A stretch of DNA of 64,000 nucleotides from Virgisporangium aliadipatigenens (GTDB taxonomy: Bacteria; Actinomycetota; Actinomycetes; Mycobacteriales; Micromonosporaceae), in NCBI RefSeq assembly GCF_016863615.1, contig NZ_BOPF01000015.1, positions 206,445-270,444 of the forward strand, in the 5' to 3' direction. The position numbers were made by a program, and so were the translations under genes. Below the pieces are notes generated by a model. That model did no database searches and had not been told where the DNA came from. It saw only the letters and a program-made list of their open reading frames with translations. Below, in pieces: positions 8,613 to 17,244 of this stretch; the stretch's first letter is position 1, and the number at the start of each line of letters is the position of its first letter.

Positions 8613-9599
8613 GTGAGGTCACTGCCGTCGCCCGCGCGACCGCGCACGGTGGCGGTCGTGGCCGTCGCCGTGTCGGCCGTCGTCCTGACGCTGGCCGCGC
8701 TGGCGGTGATCCCGGGAGCGCTCGACAGCGAGCCGGACGTCCCGCCGGACGAGTTACGCATCGCGACCGGTTCCCCGAACGGCGTCTACTACCGCTACGG
8801 CGAGGGCATCAGGGACGTGCTCGCGCAGCGGCTTCCGCAGTTACGCGCGCGGGTCGTCGAGACCCCCGGCGCCGGCAGCAACCTCGAGATGGTCGACGCC
8901 ACCACCGCCGAACTCGGCTTCGTCCAGGCCGACATCGCCGCGGACTTCCGGGCGCGCGACGTGCGCGTCGTGGCGCTGGCCCGGCTGTACGACGACTACC
9001 TGCACGTGGTGGTGCGGGCGGACAGCCAGGTGGAGACCGTCGCCGGCCTGCGCGGGATGCGGGTCTCGCTCGGCGCGGTCGGCTCCGGCACCGCGGTCAC
9101 CGCGAAGCGGCTGCTGCTCGCCGCCGGCGTCGACGCCGAGAAGCCCGGCGAGCTGAACATCTCCCCGCTCGGGCTGGCCGAGTCGGCCGAGGCGATGGAG
9201 AACGGCCGGATCGACGCGTTCTTCTTCTCCGGCGGCCTCCCCGTCGAACGGATCCTCACGCTCAAGGGCAGGGTGCCGATCCGGCTGCTGGACACCGGCG
9301 AACTCGTTCCGAAGCTGCGGGGTGGGCGGCCGTACTACAGCGCGCACGTGATCCCGCCGTCGGCGTACGGGCTGGGCGAGCCGGTCAGCACCCTCGCGGT
9401 ACCCAACTATCTGATGGTCCGCGAGGACATGCCGGCGGACACCGCGTACGCGATCATCCGGGCCATCTTCGAGGGGCGGGAGACGCTGGCCGCCAAGCAC
9501 GTGGCGGCCGAACGGCTCAACGTCCGCGCCGCCATCAACACCGACCCGGTGCCGCTGCACCCCGGCGCGGTCCGCTACTACCGCGAGATCAAGCCTTAG
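8613..9599 (+). CDS. TAXI-family TRAP transporter solute-binding protein (orphan)
   Basis: A 328-residue extracytoplasmic binding protein anchored by one N-terminal hydrophobic segment (about residues 11-35). The mature part begins L-R-I-A-T-G-S-P-N-G-V-Y-Y-R-Y-G, the TAXI signature, followed by E-T-P-G-A-G-S-N-L-E-M and G-F-V-Q-A-D. TAXI proteins normally deliver substrates such as glutamate-type organic acids to TRAP permease subunits; no DctM/DctQ-like gene is in the window. The convergent neighbour is a sensor kinase/response regulator pair whose end overlaps it by 11 bp, so it may instead feed a signal to that kinase. That role is inference. Confidence 0.85.
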   Translation: MRSLPSPARPRTVAVVAVAVSAVVLTLAALAVIPGALDSEPDVPPDELRIATGSPNGVYYRYGEGIRDVLAQRLPQLRARVVETPGAGSNLEMVDATTAELGFVQADIAADFRARDVRVVALARLYDDYLHVVVRADSQVETVAGLRGMRVSLGAVGSGTAVTAKRLLLAAGVDAEKPGELNISPLGLAESAEAMENGRIDAFFFSGGLPVERILTLKGRVPIRLLDTGELVPKLRGGRPYYSAHVIPPSAYGLGEPVSTLAVPNYLMVREDMPADTAYAIIRAIFEGRETLAAKHVAAERLNVRAAINTDPVPLHPGAVRYYREIKP

Positions 9600-10947
9600 G
9601 GAACCAGAGCATGGCGTCGAGGCCGTGCGGCTCGGCGGGGCCCAGTTCGAGGCGGCCGCCGGAGGTGTCCACGAGCACCGCCACGATCGGCAGGCCGAGG
9701 CCGCTGCCGGCCGTGTTCTGGGTGGTGGGGGCGCGCCAGAAGCGTTCCGTGGCGAGGCGGCGCTGCTCCTCGGTGAGCCCCGGCCCGTCGTCGACCACGT
9801 GCACCGCCACCCCGTCGCCGTCCGGCCGCACCCGCACCGTCACGGTCGTCGCGCCGAACTTCACCGCGTTGTCGATCAACGCGTCGAGCGACTGGTCGAC
9901 GGCCGTCGTCACCGCCTGCACCTTGAGCGCGCGGCCGGACGGCTCGTGCCGCAGCGTCGCGCCGCGCTGGTCGGCGAGCGGCCGCCACGCGGCGACCCGG
10001 TCGGCGGCCACCGCGTCGGGGTCGACCCGTTCGAGGCCGAACCTGCCGCGCTCGGCGCTGGCCAGCTCCAGCAGGCTGTCGAGGATGGCGGAGAGCCGAT
10101 CGGTCTCCTGGAGCACCAGCCGGCCCTCGTCCCCCTCGGCGTCCTCGGCCAGGTTCTCGACGCGCAGCCGCAGCGCCGTCAGCGGGTTGCGCAGCTGGTG
10201 GCTCGCCTGCGACACGAACGCGCGCTGCCGTTCGAGCACGTCCGAGACGGTGCCCACCATCTCGTTGAACGCCGTCGCGAGGTGCCGCAGCTCCGGCGGC
10301 CCACGGTCGGGCGGCACCCGTGCCGCGTAGTCGCCGCCGGCGATCGTGTGCACGGCGGTGTCCAGTTCCGCCACGGGCTTGAGCGTCCAGCGGGCCAGTG
10401 CGAGAGCCGCCACCACGAACGTCACCAGCGCCAGCAGTCCGCCGGCGGCGAGGGTCAGGTAGGAGACGGCCGTGTCGGCACGCAGTTCGCCGGTGGGGGA
10501 GATGATCACTATGGCGCCGGTCGTCTCGCCGCCGTTGCCCACCGGGGCGGCCACCACCAGCGGCCGGTCCTGCCACGGCCAGACCGTCCCGGACCCCGTG
10601 GTCTGCTCACCGGCGAGGGCGCGGTCCACCTGGGACTTCACCTCGGGATCGGCCGTCGGCAGGCGGTCGTCGCGGGTGTAGATCAGCACCGCGCGCTGGC
10701 GATCCAGCAGGGCGACGGCGATGCCGTAGATCTGGTCGTAGCGCTCCAGCTCGCTGCGCAGCGAGCCGTCGTCGCCGTTGGTGATGGCGCTCTCCGCCGA
10801 GGAGGCGAACCGGGCGGCGTCGGCGAGGCGGTCGAGCGCGACGCGTTCGCTGTCCCGGATCGTGATCACCAGCGCGAGCGGCACCTCCAGGGCGGCGAGC
10901 ACCAGCACGAGCAGCAGCACGTAGCTGGCCGCCAGTCGTTGCCGCAC
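9589..10947 (-). CDS. Two-component sensor histidine kinase
   Basis: A 452-residue membrane kinase with N-terminal membrane segment (about 8-30), an extracytoplasmic sensor of about 130 residues, a second membrane segment (about 160-187), a HAMP linker, and HisKA with the phospho-acceptor H250 in S-Q-A-S-H-Q-L-R-N-P-L. The HATPase domain has the N-box around D-N-A-V-K-F-G, the G1 box D-D-G-P-G-L and the G2 box G-S-G-L-G-L. The start is GTG at 10947, 15 bp after the response regulator stop, so the pair is co-transcribed. The layout resembles TctE/PhoR-type kinases. The neighbouring TAXI protein suggests an organic-acid signal, by inference. Confidence 0.9.
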   Translation of the reverse strand: MRQRLAASYVLLLVLVLAALEVPLALVITIRDSERVALDRLADAARFASSAESAITNGDDGSLRSELERYDQIYGIAVALLDRQRAVLIYTRDDRLPTADPEVKSQVDRALAGEQTTGSGTVWPWQDRPLVVAAPVGNGGETTGAIVIISPTGELRADTAVSYLTLAAGGLLALVTFVVAALALARWTLKPVAELDTAVHTIAGGDYAARVPPDRGPPELRHLATAFNEMVGTVSDVLERQRAFVSQASHQLRNPLTALRLRVENLAEDAEGDEGRLVLQETDRLSAILDSLLELASAERGRFGLERVDPDAVAADRVAAWRPLADQRGATLRHEPSGRALKVQAVTTAVDQSLDALIDNAVKFGATTVTVRVRPDGDGVAVHVVDDGPGLTEEQRRLATERFWRAPTTQNTAGSGLGLPIVAVLVDTSGGRLELGPAEPHGLDAMLWFPKA

Positions 10948-10962
10948 TCGACGTTCCCCCGG

Positions 10963-11628
10963 CTAGTCGGAGAGGCGAAGGCGGTAGCCGACGCCTCGGA
11001 CGGTCTGGACCAGGCCCGGATCGCGGAGCTTGCCGCGCAGCGACGCCATGTGGACGTCGAGGACGTGCGGCCCGACCCACTCGGTCTGCCAGACCTCCAT
11101 GATGATCCGGTCGCGGGGGACCGCCACTCCCGGCCGTCGTGCCAGGGTCGCCAGGATGTCGAACTCCTTGCGCGTCAGCGTCACCTCGGTGCCGTTGACC
11201 AGGACCCGGCGCGCCCCGAAGTCGATCGTCAGCGGACCGATCACGGTCTCGGCGCCGGCCGCCGGCCCGCCGGCGCGCACCGAGCGGCGCAGCACGGAGG
11301 TGATCCGCGCCTGCAGCTCCGCCATCGAGAACGGCTTCACCACGTAGTCGTCGGCGCCGGTCAGCAGGCCGGCGACCCGGTCGCGTTCCTCGCCCCGGGC
11401 CGTCACCGCGATGATCGCGATCTCCGGGTGGCGGGCCCGCAGGGTGCGGCACACGTCCATCCCGTCGCCGTCGGGCAGCCCGAGGTCGAGCAGCACGAGG
11501 TCGGCCGGGGGAGCGGCGAGGGCCTCCTTGACCGAACCGGCGCAGTCGACGTCGTACCCGCGCTTGCGCAGGTTGGTCGCGAGCGCGGCGGCTACCCCGA
11601 TGTCGTCCTCGACCAGCAGCACCCGCAT
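10963..11628 (-). CDS. OmpR/PhoB-family response regulator
   Basis: A 221-residue response regulator: receiver domain (about 1-115) with acidic pocket E7/D8/D9, phosphorylation site D48 in V-L-L-D-L-G-L-P-D-G and conserved K98 in DDYVVKPF; winged-helix DNA-binding domain (about 130-218) with L-T-R-K-E-F-D-I-L and V-R-G-V-G-Y-R-L. The ATG at 11628 follows AAAGGGG. It is the first gene of the pair with the sensor kinase. Confidence 0.93.
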   Translation of the reverse strand: MRVLLVEDDIGVAAALATNLRKRGYDVDCAGSVKEALAAPPADLVLLDLGLPDGDGMDVCRTLRARHPEIAIIAVTARGEERDRVAGLLTGADDYVVKPFSMAELQARITSVLRRSVRAGGPAAGAETVIGPLTIDFGARRVLVNGTEVTLTRKEFDILATLARRPGVAVPRDRIIMEVWQTEWVGPHVLDVHMASLRGKLRDPGLVQTVRGVGYRLRLSD

Positions 11629-11652
11629 GGCGGCCCCTTTCCCCGCGGTTAC

Positions 11653-12528
11653 CTAGAGTGGCCGCCAGGGTACGGCGGCGGGTCCACCGGCGCCCGGCTC
11701 GGCGACGAACAGCCCGCCCGCGAGCGGCCACTGCGCGCGCTCCTCGGGGCTCAACGCGCCGGCCGCGGTCGTCACGTACAGCCGGCCACCGGGCCCGAAC
11801 GCGCAGCTGGTGACGTTCTTCGACGGGACCTCCAGCACGGTGTCGAGCCGCCCGTCCGGCGTGAACCGGTGCACCGCCGCGCCGCCCCACAACGCCACCC
11901 AGAGGCAGCCGTCGTCGTCGACGCACATGCCGTCCGGCTGCCCCGCCGAGCCGTCGAAATTCACCAGCACGCGCGGCGCGGTGAGCACCCCGCCGTCGAC
12001 GTCGTAGTCGAACTCCGTGAGCGTCCCCTCGACCGTGTCGATGAAGTACATCAGCCGGCCGTCCGGGCTCCAGCCCAGGCCGTTGGCCAGCGACACGGGC
12101 CCGCGAACGGGCGTCGCCTTCGGCCCGGCGTCGAGGCGGAACAGCTCGCCCCGCCCGCGCACCCCGTCGGTGTAGCAGAGCGTGCCGGCGAACGCCCGCC
12201 CGGCCGGATCGCACTTGGCGTCGTTGAACCGCAGCGACCCGTCGGTGAGCACGTCCAGCAGCGGCGTGATCTCGTCGTTTGCGTGCCAGCGCGCGAAACC
12301 GTCGCGGCGCACGACGAGGTACCCGCCGTCCTCGGCAGGCAGCGCGGCACCCACGTGCCGGTCGAACTCCTTCGTCGCCCGCCGGGTCCCGTCGGCCTCG
12401 CTGAGGTGCACCTTCTGCCCGAGGATGTCCACCCAGACAAGGCAATCGGCGGCGGCGTCCCAGGCGGGACCCTCCCCCAGGGAGGATCCGGCGGGATCGA
12501 TCAGTTCTACCGCGAGGCGTCTCGGCAC
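11653..12528 (-). CDS. SMP-30/gluconolactonase-like protein
   Basis: A 291-residue six-bladed beta-propeller of the SMP-30/gluconolactonase/LRE family, which hydrolyse sugar lactones with a divalent metal. Family motifs are intact: L-G-E-G-P-A-W-D near the start (metal-ligand Glu), F-N-D-A-K-C-D-P-A-G-R, L-A-N-G-L-G-W-S-P-D and Q-P-D-G-M-C-V-D-D-D-G. The frame is open far upstream, but homology begins at the GTG at 12528. A TACCAT box (minus strand, 12540-12535) ends 6 bases before it, suggesting a leaderless mRNA; there is no ribosome site. The substrate is unknown and the gene stands alone. Confidence 0.85.
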   Translation of the reverse strand: MPRRLAVELIDPAGSSLGEGPAWDAAADCLVWVDILGQKVHLSEADGTRRATKEFDRHVGAALPAEDGGYLVVRRDGFARWHANDEITPLLDVLTDGSLRFNDAKCDPAGRAFAGTLCYTDGVRGRGELFRLDAGPKATPVRGPVSLANGLGWSPDGRLMYFIDTVEGTLTEFDYDVDGGVLTAPRVLVNFDGSAGQPDGMCVDDDGCLWVALWGGAAVHRFTPDGRLDTVLEVPSKNVTSCAFGPGGRLYVTTAAGALSPEERAQWPLAGGLFVAEPGAGGPAAVPWRPL

Positions 12529-12544
12529 CGTCGCATGGTAGCGG

Positions 12545-13318
12545 TCACTCAACGGGCGCCGCCGCCGTGCCGACGGGTGCCGACGGGTCGCTGCGTCGGC
12601 CGCTGGCCCGGCGCGGCGCCGGTGGGTGCCAGCCCAGCTCATCGGCGGCCACCACGGCCTCGGCGGCGAGCGCCCGCGCGGCCGTCTCCGCGACGTACTC
12701 GGCCCGCCGCGCCGCCTGTGCGGCCCGCAGCGCCCGGTGGTACTCCTGCCGGGCGGCCAGCTCCCGGGCGCCGAAGCGCAGCGAGTCCTGCTCGGCCGCG
12801 TCGCGGGTGTCGTCCCATCCGCCCGCGCCGTACCAGACCTTACGCAGGTCCTCCGCCGTGAGATCGCCGCGCCGGTAGGCGCCGAGCGCGGCGCGGGCGA
12901 CGTCCCGTTCGGCGTCGCCGCCGGAGGGCGTGCTGCGCGGCGCCGACGAACGCGCGGCGAAGTGCTCCCGCCGCGCCTGCTCGTACTCGTGCTCGGCCGT
13001 CTCCAGGGCCTTCGCGGCGAGATCGCTGTCGTGGCGCGCGTGCGCCGCCACGGTGGCCGCCCGCGCGGCCGCGGAACGCAGCGCCTGCAGCTCCGCCATC
13101 TCCGAGGGCAGCGCACGGGCGCGGGCCGAGGCGGCGGTGCGGCTCTCCCGGCGGTCGTAGCGCTCGGCACGGTCGGCGCGCCGGTGCAGCCACCAGGCGA
13201 GCAGCCCGGTGAAGAAGAGCACGGTGAAGCCGCTGCCGGTGAGCAGGGCCCACACGACCAGCGGCGGAAGATGGATCGTCCCGGCGCCGAACTCGGCCGG
13301 TAGGGCGGATGGATTCAC
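12545..13318 (-). CDS. Membrane-anchored coiled-coil protein of unknown function
   Basis: I do not recognise the family. The 257-residue protein has one membrane segment near the N-terminus (about residues 18-45) and then a long Ala/Arg/Glu-rich helical region likely to form coiled coil in the cytoplasm (R-Y-D-R-R-E-S-R-T after the membrane). The tail is Pro/Ser-rich. GTG at 13318 has GGGGAG seven bases upstream. It ends 16 bp before the SMP-30 gene but the products suggest no link. A scaffold or envelope-associated role would fit the shape only. Confidence 0.65.
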   Translation of the reverse strand: MNPSALPAEFGAGTIHLPPLVVWALLTGSGFTVLFFTGLLAWWLHRRADRAERYDRRESRTAASARARALPSEMAELQALRSAAARAATVAAHARHDSDLAAKALETAEHEYEQARREHFAARSSAPRSTPSGGDAERDVARAALGAYRRGDLTAEDLRKVWYGAGGWDDTRDAAEQDSLRFGARELAARQEYHRALRAAQAARRAEYVAETAARALAAEAVVAADELGWHPPAPRRASGRRSDPSAPVGTAAAPVE

Positions 13319-13394
13319 GTGACGGCTCCCCGTGGCCTATGTGCTGCAAGGCTGTCTTACGAATTTACGGGTATCGCGCCACCTCGGTCAGCAT

Positions 13395-13432
13395 CAGGCG
13401 AGAACCTGTGCACTGATTGAAATGTTCGCCTG
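13395..13432 (-). terminator. Possible terminator after apbE-like gene
   Basis: CAGGCGA (13395-13401) pairs with TCGCCTG (13426-13432) around an AT-rich loop, about 20 bases beyond the stop of the FMN transferase gene. Confidence 0.4.
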
Positions 13433-13452
13433 TGTCTGTTTCGACGGCGTGG

Positions 13453-14190
13453 CTATTGTGCCTTCGCCTGCGGCAGGCCGGCCGAGCAGAACAGCTCGCC
13501 GTCGTCGGTCACCACGGCCGACTCGTACCCGTCGAGCTTCGCCAGCCAGGCCATCCCGGCGCGCCCCATCGCCAGCGCCGCGGTGGCGTAGGCGTCGGCG
13601 AGCGCCAGATCCGGCCCCGTGACGGTGACCGAGCACAGGCCGGTCGCCGGCTTTCCGGTGTGCGGGTCGTAGACGTGGCCGCCGCGTTCGTAGGTGCCGG
13701 AGGTGGCCACCGCCAGGTCGCGCCCCTCGATCACCAGGCACACCGCCGACGCGTCGAACGGGTGCCGGATGCCGATCCGCCACGGCCGGCCCGGTGCCGG
13801 TTCGCCGCGCAGCCGCACGTCGCCGCCGGCGTTGAGGCAGTGGTTGCGGGAACCGGCGGCGGCCAGCCGGGTCGAGGCGACCTCGACCGACCAGCCCTTC
13901 ACGTAGCCCGACGGATCCAGCGCACCGGCGGCGTAGGCGTCGAAGAAGCCGTCGGTGTCGCGCCAGAGGTCGGCACAGGCCGCCAGGACATGACGAACGT
14001 CCGCCGAACAGTCCTCCGTGGACAGCGTGCCGGCACCGAGCCGACTGATCTCGCTGTCCTCCTTGTACGTGCTGAACCGGGCGTCGACCTCGCGCAGCCA
14101 GGCGAACACCTCGTCCGCCGCGCCGGGCGGCACCGGGTCGGCGATCTCCAGGCTGACGGCGGTACCCATGACGTGCTCCACACGATGCAC
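13453..14190 (-). CDS. apbE: FAD:protein FMN transferase (ApbE family)
   Basis: A 245-residue ApbE-family enzyme, which uses FAD to attach FMN covalently to a Thr or Ser in target proteins. Motifs seen: M-G-T-A-V at the N-terminus, V-K-G-W-S-V-E, N-A-G-G-D-V-R-L-R-G, and V-A-T-S-G-T-Y-E-R-G-G-H-V-Y-D-P followed by T-G, the FAD/metal-binding signature. It is shorter than proteobacterial ApbE and has no lipoprotein signal, so it is a compact form. GTG at 14190 lies 13 bp after the stop of the FMN-binding gene; GTG 14181 is an alternative. The upstream protein carries an SGAT flavinylation site and is the obvious substrate. Confidence 0.9.
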   Translation of the reverse strand: MHRVEHVMGTAVSLEIADPVPPGAADEVFAWLREVDARFSTYKEDSEISRLGAGTLSTEDCSADVRHVLAACADLWRDTDGFFDAYAAGALDPSGYVKGWSVEVASTRLAAAGSRNHCLNAGGDVRLRGEPAPGRPWRIGIRHPFDASAVCLVIEGRDLAVATSGTYERGGHVYDPHTGKPATGLCSVTVTGPDLALADAYATAALAMGRAGMAWLAKLDGYESAVVTDDGELFCSAGLPQAKAQ

Positions 14191-14203
14191 GCCGCTGAGT
14201 GTG

Positions 14204-14716
14204 TCAGCCGCGCTTGATCTGGTCGATCGCCGCCTGGAGCGACTTCTTGTACGCATCGCTGGTGTATGTCGCCCCGGAGACGGTGTCGAGCTTCGCGTTC
14301 TGGCGCTGGAGGGCCTGCGCCTTGAGCTTCGCCGCGGCGGGCGGGCTGATCGTGGCGCTCTCGCCGGTCGACGGCACGACCGCGTCGATGTCGGTGATCT
14401 TCCCGCCGGAGACCTTGATCGTGACGACCACGGGGCCGTACGGCGTGTTGACCTTGGTGCCGTCGATCGTCTGCGCCTGGGCCCCGCCGCCCGCGTTGTT
14501 GCCGCCGCCGTTGTTGCCGCCCGCCGCCGGCGGGGCACCGCTCGAGGGCGCGCCCGACTTGCCCGGCGCCGCCGGCTCGGTGGACTTGTCGCCGGCCGCG
14601 GGATTCGTACCGGCCTGGGCGGCCGGCACCGTGGGCGCCGTGAAATGGGCCTTCAGGCCGACCAGCAACGACGTTCCGGCGGCGGCGCTGAGAACGGCGA
14701 GCATCGCGCGACGCAT
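14204..14716 (-). CDS. FMN-binding domain protein (flavinylation target)
   Basis: A 170-residue secreted or membrane-tethered protein: N-terminal hydrophobic segment (about 5-20), a Pro/Gly/Ala/Asn-rich linker (about 28-85), then an FMN_bind domain (about 88-170). The domain ends with D144-T-V-S-G-A-T150, the consensus for covalent FMN attachment, with T150 the likely acceptor. The gene sits between a ferric-reductase-like membrane protein and ApbE in one operon. By analogy with flavinylated extracytosolic carriers it probably takes electrons from the membrane protein to an acceptor outside the membrane. Confidence 0.88.
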   Translation of the reverse strand: MRRAMLAVLSAAAGTSLLVGLKAHFTAPTVPAAQAGTNPAAGDKSTEPAAPGKSGAPSSGAPPAAGGNNGGGNNAGGGAQAQTIDGTKVNTPYGPVVVTIKVSGGKITDIDAVVPSTGESATISPPAAAKLKAQALQRQNAKLDTVSGATYTSDAYKKSLQAAIDQIKRG

Positions 14717-14762
14717 CGTGGAGAAATCCCTTCGTGGGGCCCGTCGTGGGCGCGGAGACGAC

Positions 14763-17156
14763 CTACAGCTCGAACGCGCTGATGTGCAGCTGGCGGTTCG
14801 GGATGCGCAGATCGCGGAGCACGTCCGTCATGGCTTCGGCGAACCCGGGCGGCCCGCACAGGTACACGTCCCGCTCGGTCACGTCCGGGACCAGTTCGAC
14901 CAGGCCGCTGGAGGTCAGCAGGCGGCGCGGGTCCCGGTCCTCGCGGTGACCCGTGATGTACACGAGCCGGCCGCCCCGGTTGCGCGCGATCTCCTCCAGC
15001 TCGCCCTTGAGCACCAGGTCCGCCTCGGTCTGCGCCCGGTACACCACCACGGTGCCGGTGGGCAGCTCGGTCAGCAGCGCCCGGATGGGCGCGATGCCCG
15101 AACCGCCGGCGATCAGCAGCGCCCGGTCGGTGACGGTGCGCTCCGCGGTGTTCTCGCCGGCCGGGTACGAGATGTAGACGCGCGTGCCGGGCCGCAGTTC
15201 GGCCAGGCGTGCGGTGTACCCGCCGACGGCCTTCACCGTGATGCGCAGCCAGTGCGGGTTGGGCGCCGCCGACAGCGAGAACGGGTGCGACTGCCACATC
15301 AGGCCGCCGGACATGAACCGCCACCGCATGTACTGGCCGGCGCGGGCGTTCAGGGAGGCGAGGTGCTTGCCGGTCAGGTAGATCGACACCACGTCGGGGC
15401 CCTCGTTGACGACCTCGGCCACCCGCAGCCCGTGCCGCGTGTTGAGCAGCAGCGGGGCGCCGATCCGGCCCCAGGCGAGCGCCGTGATCACCAGCAGGTA
15501 CAGGGCGATCCAGTACAGCTGCCCGAAGCCCTTGTAGACGTCCTGCCCGGCCGTGAACTGGTGCGCGTAGCCGAGGATCAGCACCGCGTACGCGGCCCGG
15601 TGGACCAGGTGCCAGATCTCGTACGGGAGCAGCTTGCGGACGCCCCTGATGCACAGCAGCGCGATGGCGACCAGGATGCCGGTGGCGATGAACGCCTCCA
15701 GCATGTCCGGCCCCTTCAACTGCAGCAGCGTGGCCGCCCAGAACGACGTCTCGCCCAGCATCGCGTAGCCCTGGATCAGCAGCACGGCGTGCGCCAGAAC
15801 GGCGATCGTCGTCAGCGCGCCCAGGTCGCGGTGCCAGCGCGCCATGCGTTCGCTGCCGCCGAGGCTCTGCAGCAGCGGCAGCCGGCTGGCCAGCAGGATC
15901 TGGGTCAGCAGCGTGTAGCCGCCGATGAGGCCCGTGACGCGGCCGGCCGCCAGCAGCATCGTGGCGGTGTCGCCGAGTTCGGTGGTGTTCTGCCACCAGA
16001 ACCCGATCGCCGCGGCCAGGCCGAGGAACCAGGCGCCGAGCACGATGCCGGGGGCGTTCGCGGGCTGCGGCGGCGGGGGCGTCAGCGCGACCGGGATCTG
16101 GCCGGTGTCCCGCCCCCAGCCGGTGCGCTCCGGCGCGGGGGGAGCCGACGCCGAGGAGCCGTAGGCCGGCCGGGCGCTGCCGACCGAGGTCGTGCGGGCA
16201 CTGCCGAGCACCGGGCCCTTGCCGGAGTCGCCGAAGCCGCGCGTCGGGGTGTCGTCGATCGGCGGGGCGTATCCGCCGTTGCCGAGCGGGTCGCGTTCGT
16301 CGTCGGAGGACGGCCACATCGGATCGGCCTCGCCGGGACGCGACCGCGCCGGTGCGCCGGCGTACGCCTCGGCCGGGCGCACCTCCGCCGGAACGGGACT
16401 GCGCGGCGCGCTGCTGTCGAGGTAGCTCAGCCGGCGGATGCCGCTGTCCGTCAGCGGGTCGGTGAGCGGGTCGTCGAGCGGATCGGGCCGCGGGGACCCG
16501 CCCGAGCCGCCGGGGGCGCCCTCGAGGTAGCTGAGGCGGCGGATGCCGCTGTCGGTGAGCGGGTCCGGCTCGGGGGCCGTGCCGCCGTAGGTCGGTGCGG
16601 CCTGCGCGACGCTGTCGAGGTAGCCGGGGGTGTAGCCGGCCCCGCCGCCACGCGGCTCGGGGTCGGTGTCGATGGCCCGCAGCGGCACGTCCTGCCCGGC
16701 GCGGTCCCAGGTGGGGGCGCGCGGCGGTGCGGGGCTGCGCGGCTCGGCGTCGTAGCCGCCCGAGGAGGCCGACGCCGGCTCGGGTGTGGAGTAGCTCGAC
16801 CACGCGGCGGTCCCGGAGACCGGCGCGAGCGGGCTCTGCGGCTCGTCGAGGTAGCTGATCCGGCGCCGCGCCGCGGTGTCGTTCAGCGGGTCCGGGGACC
16901 AGGACTCGTCCTGGCCGTCGCCGCCGGCCCGCCGCGAGCCCACGTACCCGGCGTCCGGGTAGGTGGCGCGGTAGCGCGGGTCGTCCGCGTGAGAGGTGGG
17001 CCGGCGGGGCGTCCGGGGACGCTCCTCCGGCTCGGGCCGCGCCTGGTGACGCGGCTCGGGTTCCGGTTCCGGCGCAGCGTGCCGGCGGCGCCCGCCCCCG
17101 GTCGTACCGGAGGATGGTGCCCACCATCCGCTTGTCGGCCTGTCTTCGTACCCCAC
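14763..17156 (-). CDS. Ferric-reductase-like transmembrane oxidoreductase with long disordered N-terminus
   Basis: A 797-residue protein. Residues 1 to about 365 are charged, Pro/Gly-rich and probably disordered, with three copies of a motif ending R-R-x-S-Y-L (89-104, 198-212 and 229-247). Then come about six membrane segments (about 366-580) with paired histidines for haem (H-R-D-L-G, L-A-H-A-V, and the W-H-L-V-H / Y-A-H-Q-F pairs), an FAD-binding domain with H-P-F-S-L-S and an NAD(P)-binding domain with A-G-G-S-G-I-A-P-I and the terminal C-G-P-P-G-F. It should pass electrons from NAD(P)H through FAD and haem across the membrane, here to the flavinylated protein encoded next. GTG start at 17156. 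The long N-terminal tail is unusual for the family. Confidence 0.88.
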   Translation of the reverse strand: MGYEDRPTSGWWAPSSGTTGGGRRRHAAPEPEPEPRHQARPEPEERPRTPRRPTSHADDPRYRATYPDAGYVGSRRAGGDGQDESWSPDPLNDTAARRRISYLDEPQSPLAPVSGTAAWSSYSTPEPASASSGGYDAEPRSPAPPRAPTWDRAGQDVPLRAIDTDPEPRGGGAGYTPGYLDSVAQAAPTYGGTAPEPDPLTDSGIRRLSYLEGAPGGSGGSPRPDPLDDPLTDPLTDSGIRRLSYLDSSAPRSPVPAEVRPAEAYAGAPARSRPGEADPMWPSSDDERDPLGNGGYAPPIDDTPTRGFGDSGKGPVLGSARTTSVGSARPAYGSSASAPPAPERTGWGRDTGQIPVALTPPPPQPANAPGIVLGAWFLGLAAAIGFWWQNTTELGDTATMLLAAGRVTGLIGGYTLLTQILLASRLPLLQSLGGSERMARWHRDLGALTTIAVLAHAVLLIQGYAMLGETSFWAATLLQLKGPDMLEAFIATGILVAIALLCIRGVRKLLPYEIWHLVHRAAYAVLILGYAHQFTAGQDVYKGFGQLYWIALYLLVITALAWGRIGAPLLLNTRHGLRVAEVVNEGPDVVSIYLTGKHLASLNARAGQYMRWRFMSGGLMWQSHPFSLSAAPNPHWLRITVKAVGGYTARLAELRPGTRVYISYPAGENTAERTVTDRALLIAGGSGIAPIRALLTELPTGTVVVYRAQTEADLVLKGELEEIARNRGGRLVYITGHREDRDPRRLLTSSGLVELVPDVTERDVYLCGPPGFAEAMTDVLRDLRIPNRQLHISAFEL

Positions 17157-17244
17157 CGGGTATGTCCTACCGGACAGTCACGACGTCCCGCGAGAGGGTC
17201 GCCCCAACCTTCAGACCGGCTTAAGGAGCGCCAAAGCAGGAGCG

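Noticed and set aside
9625..12861. A 1078-residue plus-strand frame
   Set aside because: It runs across three minus-strand genes with recognisable products and has no family pattern of its own.
11653..13170. A 505-residue frame extending the SMP-30 gene upstream
   Set aside because: The first 214 residues are low-complexity and antisense to nothing conserved; they overlap the frame of the membrane coiled-coil gene. Homology begins at the GTG at 12528.
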